Both the position numbers and the translations under genes were made by a program. A DNA stretch of 64,000 nt from contig JACKNO010000001.1 in assembly GCA_024234815.1 (NCBI GenBank), positions 1,240,001-1,304,000 on the forward strand, written 5' to 3'. Under the pieces are notes generated by a model. That model worked only from the letters and a program-made list of their open reading frames with translations, was not told the DNA's origin and did not search any database. The DNA comes from Pseudomonadales bacterium. Its GTDB lineage: Bacteria > Pseudomonadota > Gammaproteobacteria > Pseudomonadales > Halieaceae. This document shows, piece after piece, positions 56,698 through 64,000 of the stretch (position 1 is the stretch's first letter; each line of letters begins with the position of its first letter).

Positions 56698-58770
56698 TTA
56701 CTCCGCATAGCGCGCCAGACGGAATCCTACGTCATCGCGACCCGCTTGCCCATAATCGCGGTAAGACAGACGCAATTCGGCAATTTTGCTGTGGCTCCAG
56801 CTGGCGCCGCGAATCACATAGTTGTCGCCACTTTGGGCCCCCAGCGGGTCCACTTCGGTCGCACCATTGGCGGCGGGAATGCCGTAGGCGTCGTGCACCC
56901 ATTCGGCGACATTGCCACCCATGTCGTACAGACGGTTCTGGTTGGCCTTGAAGGAGGCGACCGGGGCGCTCACCACGTGGCCGTCGGAGTAGGTGCCAAG
57001 CACCCGGCCGGTGACGTAGGCCGAGTTGCTGTCGGCGTAGTTCTCCAGCGAGTTGGTCGGTGGTGGGAAGGCATCTCCCCAGGGAAACTTCAGCAGCGAT
57101 GTGCCGTTGGCGCGCGCGGCCCAGGCCCACTCCGCTTCGCTGGGCAGGCGGTAGCCGGTGGCTGCGGGATTGTAGCCGTTTATTATGCCGTTACTTTCCC
57201 GGTAAAACGCGGGCAGCCCCTCGCGCTTGCTCAACCAGTTGCAGAAGGCGGCCGCCTGTTGCCAGCTGACCTGGGCCACGGGCTGGTGATCGCGATTGAG
57301 GCTGTTGCTGTCAATCTGGCCGGAGTTATGAGTGCTCTGGAACTGGCGGAACTGGGCGTTGGTCACCTCGGTGGTTTGCATGTAGAAGGCGCGACGCAAG
57401 GAGACCGGGTGCATGACCTCGTTGGCGCGGCGCCCGGGTTCCCGGCGGGAAGCGCCCATGGTGAAATCCGACATTGGGGAGTCCGCCGGCGAAAACAGCA
57501 GCAGTGTCTGCCCGAGGGAGGTTGTGATTTCGGGCTTGATACTGGCCTGGCGGGCTTCTTTCTCCGTCAGCAGTTTTGCCTCCACCAACTGTTGCAAGCC
57601 CGGTCGGGGAGTGACGCGGCGGCGCACTGAGGTGTATCCCGGCAGGCTGACTTCCACCGAGTGCTCAACGGCGGGCAGTGACAGGGTCTGGCTGCCTTTG
57701 CCGCGGGACTTGCCATTGATTTTCAGTTCGGCGTTGGCCGGGCTGATGTTGAAGCGCACCTCCCCGAGCTGTGCGGTGAGGGTCACGGTCTTTTTATCCT
57801 GCCCGGCGGCGGGCAACTGCACACTGCCCGTGTAGCGCTTGTAGCCCGGTTTAAATACGGACAGGCGGTGACTTTTGTCCGGGCTCAGCTCCAGGGTGAT
57901 GGGAGTCTGGCCATGAAATTCCCCGTCCATGGTGACATTTGCACCGCTGGGAACGCTGCTCAGTTCCAGCAGTCCCGAGGCCGGCTTCAATGCGATAGTT
58001 TCAAGCTGCAGGTCTTGTCCCGGCGCAACCGTGAGCGGCTGCTCGGCATCGGCATAACCTGGCAGTTGCAGGATCAGCTGCCGCTCCCCGCCCATGATTT
58101 CCAGCGTGGCGGGGGTGGTGCCCAGTGCCTCGCCATCCACCAGGATATTTGCGCCCTGGGGAAGGCTGTCAATGGCGACCCCGGCCCAACCGGGCGCCAG
58201 TTCCAGGGTGACCTGCTGCGGTATATCGCGACCGGTGACCTCCAGTGCCTGTTCCAGGGGAAGGTAGCGCTCGGCCTCCACCGACAGCGTGTGCGCTCCG
58301 GCTTCGACCGCAAGTTCCCGCAGCGGGGTCTGGCCCGCCGGTTCCCCGTCGATTCGCACATTCGCCCCTGGCGGGATGCTCTCAATGCTCACCCGCCCGG
58401 GCAGCAGTGCCAGCTCCAGCTGCAGGGTCTGGCTGTCCTGGTCGTCGACGGTCACCGTCGTCTCCAGCGTGTGGTAGCCCTCCGCCGAAGCCGTGACCTC
58501 ATAGGTTCCCGGGCGCAGCAGGTAGCGATCCCCGAAAGGCAGGGCGAGGCCGCTGACAGAGACCTGCGCCGGGGTCTCGGCGGTCACCAGGACCTGTAGC
58601 GAGCGGACGCTGAGCAGGAATAGCATCACCAGCACAAACGCCAGTGCGCAGGCCGAGAGCAGCCAGCGCCGGACGTTGGCCTGGCGCGGCGGTTTGTGAT
58701 CCGAGCTGCCCAGCGGCTCGAAGGCGCTGGGCTCGATGGTCGTCCTGATGTCGTGCTCCTGCGGGCTCAT
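56698..58770 (-). CDS. PEGA-repeat + SUMF1-domain membrane protein
   Basis: Protein of 690 residues. A cytoplasmic N-terminus precedes one transmembrane helix at about 40-58. At least four PEGA repeats follow (PPGANVRIDG, PQGANILVDG, PSGANVTMDG, PANAELKING), with a weaker first one. The C-terminal SUMF1/FGE-type domain (about 430-690) has FTMGASRREPG, RLPSEAEWAWAAR, DMGGNVAEW and FRLARY. The two catalytic cysteines of true formylglycine-generating enzymes are absent (GASWSHSKIAE), so it is probably a binding rather than catalytic domain. Its ATG overlaps the previous stop (TGATG). Confidence 0.85.
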   Translation of the reverse strand: MSPQEHDIRTTIEPSAFEPLGSSDHKPPRQANVRRWLLSACALAFVLVMLFLLSVRSLQVLVTAETPAQVSVSGLALPFGDRYLLRPGTYEVTASAEGYHTLETTVTVDDQDSQTLQLELALLPGRVSIESIPPGANVRIDGEPAGQTPLRELAVEAGAHTLSVEAERYLPLEQALEVTGRDIPQQVTLELAPGWAGVAIDSLPQGANILVDGEALGTTPATLEIMGGERQLILQLPGYADAEQPLTVAPGQDLQLETIALKPASGLLELSSVPSGANVTMDGEFHGQTPITLELSPDKSHRLSVFKPGYKRYTGSVQLPAAGQDKKTVTLTAQLGEVRFNISPANAELKINGKSRGKGSQTLSLPAVEHSVEVSLPGYTSVRRRVTPRPGLQQLVEAKLLTEKEARQASIKPEITTSLGQTLLLFSPADSPMSDFTMGASRREPGRRANEVMHPVSLRRAFYMQTTEVTNAQFRQFQSTHNSGQIDSNSLNRDHQPVAQVSWQQAAAFCNWLSKREGLPAFYRESNGIINGYNPAATGYRLPSEAEWAWAARANGTSLLKFPWGDAFPPPTNSLENYADSNSAYVTGRVLGTYSDGHVVSAPVASFKANQNRLYDMGGNVAEWVHDAYGIPAANGATEVDPLGAQSGDNYVIRGASWSHSKIAELRLSYRDYGQAGRDDVGFRLARYAE

Positions 58771-60329
58771 CAAATCGCCTCTGTGCAGGCGATAGTGACG
58801 GAAGGAGGCGGGCTGTCGGGCGTAACGGTGAATTCCAGCCGTACGTCGCGATAGCCCGCCCGGCTGCCAACCGCGGTGTACGTGCCGGGTCGCAGGCTCA
58901 GCTCACGCTGGTCGAACTTGCCCAGCCGGGCTACCTTGTAGACCATCACCTCGGTTTGCAGGTCGGAGCGCAGGGCGACAGTGATTGGCGTGTTCGCCTG
59001 TTTCAGCAGCACCTCCAGCTTTTCGATCTGGCTGCTGAGCACCGGCCCGCGCGGGCTTATTTTCCGGGCCATTTCGAGCATTTTGGCGGTTGCCTCAGCC
59101 ACTGCCGCGTCACTCAGGCGTTGGGGCTCATCAATTGCCGCGCGAAACTGCTTGTCCAGCCTCGCCCGGTTGGCGCTGCGGGCGAGTCCCTCGCGGGCGA
59201 ACAGGACGTTGGCGTCGATCTTCTGGGCCTGTTCGTAGGCGGTGACCGCCTGCTGCCATTGCTCCGCCTGCTCGTCTGCCGCGCCGCTGCGTTGCAGGCT
59301 GGCCAGGCGGCTGGCGGTGGCCGCCGCTTCCACTTCCTGCAAGGCGCTTGCAGCCTCGCTGGAGCCGCTTTGCAGGCTCGCTGCCTTGCGAAACGCCGTG
59401 CGTGCGGCATCGAACTGCTGGGCGTCGAGCGCCGCGTAGCCTGCGGTCATCGCCTCGTTGAAACGCTGCTCCTGGTAGGCTGCCGTGAGCCGTTCCAGTT
59501 CGCTGCCGCTGCGCTGGTGTCCCGGGTCCAGCCTGACGGCCTGCTTGAGCAGTTCTATCGCGCCTGCGAGATCCCCGGCGCGCTCGGCGCTGGCGGCGCT
59601 TTCGAGCAGGGCAAGCAGCTGTGGCAATGCCTCCACCCGGCGGCGCAGGTCCGCGGCTTCGGCATTGCCGGGGTCGATGGCGTCGGCGCGATCCAGGGCA
59701 GCGGTGGCCCGGGCCAGGTCGCCGCTCTCCAGAGCCTCGTTCGCCAGCGCAAGTTGCCTGGCGAGTTCCGCCGGGATGCTCGCCTCCAGGTCCTGCAGTT
59801 GCTTGAGGCCGTCCTCGTAGCGCGCTTTGGCCGCCGCGTAATCCCGGCCCCGGTACAGTTCGTCACCGGCAGTGGCCAGCGCGGCAACGGCTGCCAACTG
59901 CTCGGGCGCCCATTGCTGGACGCCGCGTTCCTCCAGTGATTCCTGTATTTCCAGTAACTGGGCCAGTACGTCCTGCGCCTCCTTGCGCAGCTTTGCCATC
60001 TGGGCGTCGGACCATGGGGATACATCCGGTCCGGGGGCGGCGCCCTGGCCGTTGGGCCTGGCAGCCGCTGCCGGGCTAGCGTCTGCCGGGTTTGTCGCGG
60101 CCTCGTCGGCCTGGCTGCTATCCGCTGGCGCAGACGCAGGCGTGCTCACTTTCTCGGGCAGCCAGAAAATGACCAGCGCCGCCAACAGCACCAGGCCGCC
60201 GAGCGCGGGCAGCACCCAGCGCGGCGTGCCGCCCTGGGGTTGGCTCCCGGGGCTGCTCGCCGCTGCTACGGGTGCCGGCTGCACCACATCAAATGGTGTG
60301 GGCTGTAATTGCTCTTTGTGGGAAGACAT
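58770..60329 (-). CDS. membrane-anchored TPR + PEGA-like protein
   Basis: Protein of 519 residues. The N-terminal 40 residues are cytoplasmic, then one helix (WVLPALGGLVLLAALVIFWL, about 38-57). An Ala/Pro-rich linker is followed by a helical region of TPR-like repeats (about 110-400) with segments such as AGDLAGAIELLKQAVRLDPG and QQFDAARTAFRKAASL. The C-terminal 90 residues contain a PEGA-like beta module (ELSLRPGTYTAVGSRAGYRDV). It overlaps the PEGA/SUMF1 gene, and the shared topology suggests a periplasmic pair. Confidence 0.8.
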   Translation of the reverse strand: MSSHKEQLQPTPFDVVQPAPVAAASSPGSQPQGGTPRWVLPALGGLVLLAALVIFWLPEKVSTPASAPADSSQADEAATNPADASPAAAARPNGQGAAPGPDVSPWSDAQMAKLRKEAQDVLAQLLEIQESLEERGVQQWAPEQLAAVAALATAGDELYRGRDYAAAKARYEDGLKQLQDLEASIPAELARQLALANEALESGDLARATAALDRADAIDPGNAEAADLRRRVEALPQLLALLESAASAERAGDLAGAIELLKQAVRLDPGHQRSGSELERLTAAYQEQRFNEAMTAGYAALDAQQFDAARTAFRKAASLQSGSSEAASALQEVEAAATASRLASLQRSGAADEQAEQWQQAVTAYEQAQKIDANVLFAREGLARSANRARLDKQFRAAIDEPQRLSDAAVAEATAKMLEMARKISPRGPVLSSQIEKLEVLLKQANTPITVALRSDLQTEVMVYKVARLGKFDQRELSLRPGTYTAVGSRAGYRDVRLEFTVTPDSPPPSVTIACTEAI

Positions 60330-60398
60330 GCGGTGGTGGAGCCTTGTCGGTTCGGTAATTAATGTATTCCGTCATTATGGGTAACGACGTACACAGGG

Positions 60399-61607
60399 TC
60401 AGAGTGTATCAGTTACAGTGACATTGTCTGTAGGCGGTTGCATGGCGCCGACCTCGGCCTGGTAGATATCCGCCAGTAGCTCGCGCCACTGTGCGTACTG
60501 GTCTTCGACATTGCCGTGCAGCATAACGGTGCGGTCTTCCAGTTCAATCACCTGCGGTGTGATTTCCGCCTCCAGTGACTGGCCAAGCTCTTCCAGTGCC
60601 TCCACGTGGATCTGGGCTTCGTTGCGCTTGTCCAGCCCGCTCTTGAGCAGGAAGCCGCCGCCGATGACCGCCACCTGGCCGGCGGTCTGGGTGACGGCGC
60701 TGTCTCCGGTGGTCGCCGCGGCGATACCGGCGATCAGCGCGATGCCGCCGGCGATCAACTGGCGCGTACTCTCGGCCTGCAGCTCCTGCAGCGCTACCGC
60801 CTCTTCATAGCTTTGCTTGCGCCATTCCTGGTATGGGTCGTGCATTTCATTGCCGAAAGTCCTGTAGTATTCCTGCAGGGTATCGATGAACATCTGGTCG
60901 CGCTCGCGAATACTGGCGACCCGTTCCAGCATGGGGTCATTGGCCGCGGGGAGGCGCACTATGGTGTACTTTCCCTTCTTGTTCTCGGCGAGGTAACCTT
61001 CAAAGGCCTGCGGTGAGAAACTGCGGGCGAATCGCAGCTCGGTGATCAGGCGGATATTCTCCCGGTCCTTTTCCTTCAGTTTCTCCTGCTGCTCGAGCAG
61101 GTCGTTGGCGATGGTGTTGTACACCGCCTGGAACGGGTCGTATTTGTTACGCGTGGTGACCGTGTAGGCATAACGGCTGGCCTCCCCGGTGTAGTCCTTT
61201 TCCAGCCAGACATCGCCCCGGGAATCGACGGCCTTGATGTGCAGTTCCAGCTCCTCACCGTCCGAATGCAGGATTTTCCCGGTCACCACCAGGTCATTTA
61301 TCTGCTTGGGATTCGGTACCACCCGCACAGCTCCCCAGGCGCCACTTTCCTGCATTGCCTCGGCCAGCAGGAAGGGCATGAAGCGAGCTTCCGCTTTACG
61401 CACCTCTGGATAGGTCTGCTCGCCCTCCTCGTAGTCGGCGATGCCCGGGTCGAAGATTGATATACCCACATCGAGCAACTGTCCTTCGGGGACCGCGGTG
61501 GAAGCGGTGTCCAGGCGGGGTACCGAGGTGGTGGTGACAGTCTGGTTGACGCAGGCGCCCAGCAGCAGGCCCAGCGCAAGAACCGGTATCAGGTGCAGCG
61601 ATCTCAT
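60399..61607 (-). CDS. lipoprotein with glycine-zipper segment
   Basis: Protein of 402 residues. The lipobox is LLGAC with Cys19. Residues about 40-170 form an alpha/beta domain with DLVVTGKILHSDG and AVDSRGDVWLEKDYTG, the pattern of outer-membrane assembly-type lipoproteins. A helical stretch (about 170-280) leads to a Gly/Ala-rich hydrophobic segment (284-324, with AGGIALIAGIAAATTG and VIGGGFLLKSG) that could insert in a membrane. The ATG overlaps the poly-Ser lipoprotein stop (ATGA). Confidence 0.75.
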   Translation of the reverse strand: MRSLHLIPVLALGLLLGACVNQTVTTTSVPRLDTASTAVPEGQLLDVGISIFDPGIADYEEGEQTYPEVRKAEARFMPFLLAEAMQESGAWGAVRVVPNPKQINDLVVTGKILHSDGEELELHIKAVDSRGDVWLEKDYTGEASRYAYTVTTRNKYDPFQAVYNTIANDLLEQQEKLKEKDRENIRLITELRFARSFSPQAFEGYLAENKKGKYTIVRLPAANDPMLERVASIRERDQMFIDTLQEYYRTFGNEMHDPYQEWRKQSYEEAVALQELQAESTRQLIAGGIALIAGIAAATTGDSAVTQTAGQVAVIGGGFLLKSGLDKRNEAQIHVEALEELGQSLEAEITPQVIELEDRTVMLHGNVEDQYAQWRELLADIYQAEVGAMQPPTDNVTVTDTL

Positions 61608-62830
61608 TCACTGATGCCCTTGTACTTGCGGTATTCATCCCACAACTTCTCCCGCACCGCCGGGTCCGGCTCGCGCATGGCGGCTTCGCGTAACTGGCGG
61701 GCCACTACGTCGTCATCATTGCCGTTGGGAATGTCCTTGGGGGGCGGGTACTTGGCGGCGTCCTGGGGGATTCCACCACCACCGCCACCGGCGCCGCCCA
61801 TGCCGCCGCCGGTGCTGTAACTACCGCCACCGCCGTATTCACCCGCGTCCGCCATGCCGCCTTCGCTGCCAGCGCCACCGCTGCCACCGGGCAGTCCCGA
61901 TTGCACCTGGGTGGGTTGGGAGCGCTCCCTGGCGGCTTGACGTTGCTGGGTTTGCTCTTCCAGGATCATGGTATCGAATTCACCAGCCCCCTGTTCGAGG
62001 CGGGCGTCGAGGATGGCGACCTGCTCCGCTGGGGTCAGGGGGCCACCGGAGCCACTGCCGGGAGTGCCACCGGGAATCCCGCCGGGCAGTCCGGGGTAAC
62101 CACCGCCGTAGGAATCGCCGCCTGAAGCTCCGCCAGAAGGTCCGCCGGCGCCGCTGGCCTCACCACTCTCGGTGCCTTGCGCCGCGCTGGTTCCAGCCTG
62201 TCCGCCCTCACCCTGGGCTCCGGCAGACTCCCCCATGGCATCTTCCATGCCGGCCATGACATCCTCGAAGCTGGGCTCGTCCAGCAGGTCCGGGAGTGCG
62301 TCTCCCGAGGCTCCCCCTGACTCGCCAAAACCGGGTTCGGCACCAGCGGGGTCGCCGCCATCCTCGCCGCCCGCGGTCTGTTCGCCGCTGGCGCCCGGCG
62401 CCTCGCCTTCGGGAAACTCACCGACATCGGCGTTGCCCTGGCGGCCGCCGTCCTGGCCCTGGGACGCGGAATCTCCGCTGGCGCTGGCACTTTCGGCGCT
62501 TTCAGTACTTTCAGCACCCGCGGCACTTGCAGATTCCGCTCCGCTGCTGCCCGCATCCGCGGCGCTGGAGGGGCTGCTCTGGGCCGAGCTGTCTCCGGGC
62601 GAACTGCCCGAGGAACTGCTCGGCGAGCTGCTTGAGGAGCTACTTGAAGAGCTGCTGGATGAGCTGCTACTACTGCTTGGGGGCGGTGGCGGTGGCGTCG
62701 AACTCGGCGTGGAGGGTGTCTGGGGCGCGGTGGGCGTACTGGCGCTGGGGCAGCCCGCCAGCAGCAGGCAGGCGGTGACCACACCCGCGAGGCGCAGCGC
62801 CGAATAGCCCGAATTAAGGTTTGATATCAT
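61604..62830 (-). CDS. low-complexity poly-serine lipoprotein
   Basis: Protein of 408 residues with lipobox LLAGC (Cys27). Six prolines (46-51) are followed by 18 serines in a row (52-69). Long Ser/Ala/Glu-rich and Gly-rich tracts then cover most of the rest. A short conserved-looking element (about 175-200, LLDEPSFEDVMAGMEDAMG), a segment with QVAILDARLEQGAGEFDTMI and a charged C-terminus are the only complex parts. It is probably disordered and cell-wall spanning. It overlaps the upstream gene by 17 bases. Confidence 0.75.
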   Translation of the reverse strand: MISNLNSGYSALRLAGVVTACLLLAGCPSASTPTAPQTPSTPSSTPPPPPPSSSSSSSSSSSSSSSSSSPSSSSGSSPGDSSAQSSPSSAADAGSSGAESASAAGAESTESAESASASGDSASQGQDGGRQGNADVGEFPEGEAPGASGEQTAGGEDGGDPAGAEPGFGESGGASGDALPDLLDEPSFEDVMAGMEDAMGESAGAQGEGGQAGTSAAQGTESGEASGAGGPSGGASGGDSYGGGYPGLPGGIPGGTPGSGSGGPLTPAEQVAILDARLEQGAGEFDTMILEEQTQQRQAARERSQPTQVQSGLPGGSGGAGSEGGMADAGEYGGGGSYSTGGGMGGAGGGGGGIPQDAAKYPPPKDIPNGNDDDVVARQLREAAMREPDPAVREKLWDEYRKYKGISE

Positions 62831-64000
62831 ATGCCCTGACCAGTTTATCAGTCCCCACCGGTATTCCTGCTTCCAGGCGGGGGCGAAAATGTGTATTGCG
62901 CAGCGTTCTCATAAGGCGCTGAGCCGCGCTGTCCAAGTCCTCGTTGGAATCCAGCCGCTCGAGGTCAACGACTTCGCCCCGGCTGTCCACCCCGAATTCT
63001 AACAGTATATTGCCCTCCTCCGCGCTCACTGTCGGCGGCAGTGTTCGCAGGCCTTTCAGGTCCGGGAGGGGGACTGGTTCCCCAAACAGCCGCTGCTCCT
63101 GCTCTTGGGCATCGGGACGTTCCGCAAGTTCCGTCAGGGCGAGCTGATAGATCTCCATGGCCTCATCGAACTTGCCCCCCCACAGGGCCCAGTCTCCCAC
63201 CGCCGTCAGGGCGTCTATTGCCTGCTCGCTGTCCTGTCCGTGCTCATTGAACTGTATCTTGTATATAGCCAGGGCAACCCCTTTACCCAGCTCATAGTTT
63301 TCCGAGCGATAGCTGTAAAAGCGATTGGCTTTTGCGTTCATCATGGTGGTGTTGAAACTGCCGCCGGGCAGCTCGTTTTCGACCCGGTATTCGCTGATCA
63401 GGTACTGGGTGCGAAACAGGCCGTAGAGCGGCGGCAGCAACAGTGGTGAGGTGTCGCCGTGAACCGCCTCGATATCGGTCCAGGCCAGCCGGTAGAGGTC
63501 CCACATGTTCACCAGGCGGTCGGCTCCCTGGGAGCCCAGATTCAGCTGATAGGCGTTGAATTGCCAATTGGCCTGCTTGATCAGGGCCGCGGCGCGGTCG
63601 TCGCCGCCCTCCAGGCCGCGCAACTGCACCCGGTACATGTAGCCCTGCAGTTCGTCCACCCTGGCGTACTCGCCCAGGGCGATGGAACTCTTGATCTCAC
63701 CTTCCAGCAGCGGCACCTGCTCGGCACAGTACAGCCCGTGGTTGATGCGGGCCAGGTGAACGCCCCGCTTGAATACCTCTATCGCCTCGCCGTGGCGGTC
63801 CTGCTGCTGCAATGCCAGTCCCAGGCTGAGCATCTGCTCCGGCAGGTCCGCGGAGTAGGCGCCGTCACGCGACTCGATGCGGCTGATTTCGTCGAGCAGG
63901 GATTTTTCCGTGGAGCGGTCTCCGAAGCCGGGAATTCCGCCGGTCAGGTCGAATTCCTCTGCCGACAGGGCCTGCCCGCTGGTAAGGACCAGGGCCAGCA
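62814..64000 (-). CDS. exported TPR protein with TonB-C-like tail, 5' end outside window
   Basis: The frame is open to the right edge (395 codons) and begins in the middle of a signal peptide (core ALVLTSGQALSA), so only a few codons are missing. TPR-like helices follow (HGEAIEVFKRGVHLARIN and others). The last 85 residues (from about GLRTLPPTVSAEEGNILL) match the TonB C-terminal type (GEVVDLERLDS, ALRNT-like HFRP, IPVGTDK). It is the first gene in view of the long run; earlier genes may lie beyond the edge. Confidence 0.75.
   Translation of the reverse strand, partial: LALVLTSGQALSAEEFDLTGGIPGFGDRSTEKSLLDEISRIESRDGAYSADLPEQMLSLGLALQQQDRHGEAIEVFKRGVHLARINHGLYCAEQVPLLEGEIKSSIALGEYARVDELQGYMYRVQLRGLEGGDDRAAALIKQANWQFNAYQLNLGSQGADRLVNMWDLYRLAWTDIEAVHGDTSPLLLPPLYGLFRTQYLISEYRVENELPGGSFNTTMMNAKANRFYSYRSENYELGKGVALAIYKIQFNEHGQDSEQAIDALTAVGDWALWGGKFDEAMEIYQLALTELAERPDAQEQEQRLFGEPVPLPDLKGLRTLPPTVSAEEGNILLEFGVDSRGEVVDLERLDSNEDLDSAAQRLMRTLRNTHFRPRLEAGIPVGTDKLVRAYDIKP

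Noticed and set aside
56698..58770. Active formylglycine-generating enzyme
   Set aside because: The catalytic cysteine pair is missing and no sulfatase gene is nearby.
62560..62700. Phase-variable simple repeat in the poly-serine coding region
   Set aside because: The serines are written with mixed codons, so there is no uniform nucleotide repeat for slippage.
49462..64000. Zorya-type anti-phage defence
   Set aside because: A MotA/TolQ-like subunit is present, but there is no OmpA-like ZorB, no ZorC and no helicase or nuclease gene.

Overview
The window is one contiguous stretch of a marine-type gammaproteobacterial chromosome. The complete rRNA operon (16S, tRNA-Ile, tRNA-Ala, 23S, 5S) is gammaproteobacterial. 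The block argC, DUF6776, bactofilin, erpA, anmK, M23 peptidase, tyrS, rrn matches, from memory, the order around PA0662 to PA0668 in Pseudomonas aeruginosa. The fused nuoCD gene also fits Gammaproteobacteria. The gene style (DUF3391 HD-GYP proteins, DUF2288, many lipoproteins) makes me favour the Cellvibrionales/Halieaceae (OM60/NOR5) area, but that is inference. I see no insertion sequence, prophage, plasmid gene or CRISPR array.

Layout. Positions 1-1722: a ClC-family chloride channel, cut by the left edge. 1999-9138: arginine synthesis (argC), envelope and cytoskeleton genes (DUF6776, bactofilin), Fe-S assembly (erpA), an exported DsrE-like protein, cell-wall recycling and remodelling (anmK, M23 endopeptidase), and tyrS. 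9139-15200: the rRNA operon with tandem promoters, boxA-like sites and an intrinsic terminator. 15337-20280: a RimK-type ATP-grasp ligase fused to a TrkA-C (RCK_C) domain, an exported unknown protein, and a cyclic-di-GMP pair (HD-GYP, then degenerate GGDEF plus EAL). 20381-23276: tex and a CBS-pair protein. 23309-38120: a complete 13-gene nuo operon for respiratory complex I. 38600-49397: single genes and short operons (SixA-like phosphatase, M20 peptidase, second HD-GYP, HAD phosphatase, Na+/H+ antiporter, Kazal lipoprotein plus dicarboxylate symporter, MBL hydrolase plus DUF2288, exported amidohydrolase).

The most unusual part is 49462-64000. It is a gapless minus-strand run of twelve genes that continues past the right edge. 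It encodes a TolQ/ExbB/MotA-type proton-channel subunit and two proteins that join a TolR/ExbD/MotB-like transmembrane helix (with an FLD motif) to a coiled coil and a von Willebrand A domain. It also encodes a degenerate Hsp70/actin-fold protein with an FHA-like tail, a membrane-anchored PEGA-repeat protein ending in a SUMF1-type domain without catalytic cysteines, and a membrane-anchored TPR/PEGA protein. The rest are five lipoproteins (one carrying 18 serines in a row, one an M48 protease), a small exported peptide, and a TPR protein with a TonB-C-like tail. Stops and starts overlap at most junctions, so the genes are probably co-transcribed and co-functional. I read it as an undescribed, proton-motive-force-driven, envelope-spanning machine. 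Its biological output cannot be told from the sequence.

Start codons were chosen from domain boundaries, gene overlaps and ribosome-binding sites, so many proteins here are shorter than the longest open frame. Function calls rest on recognised motifs, not on database searches.
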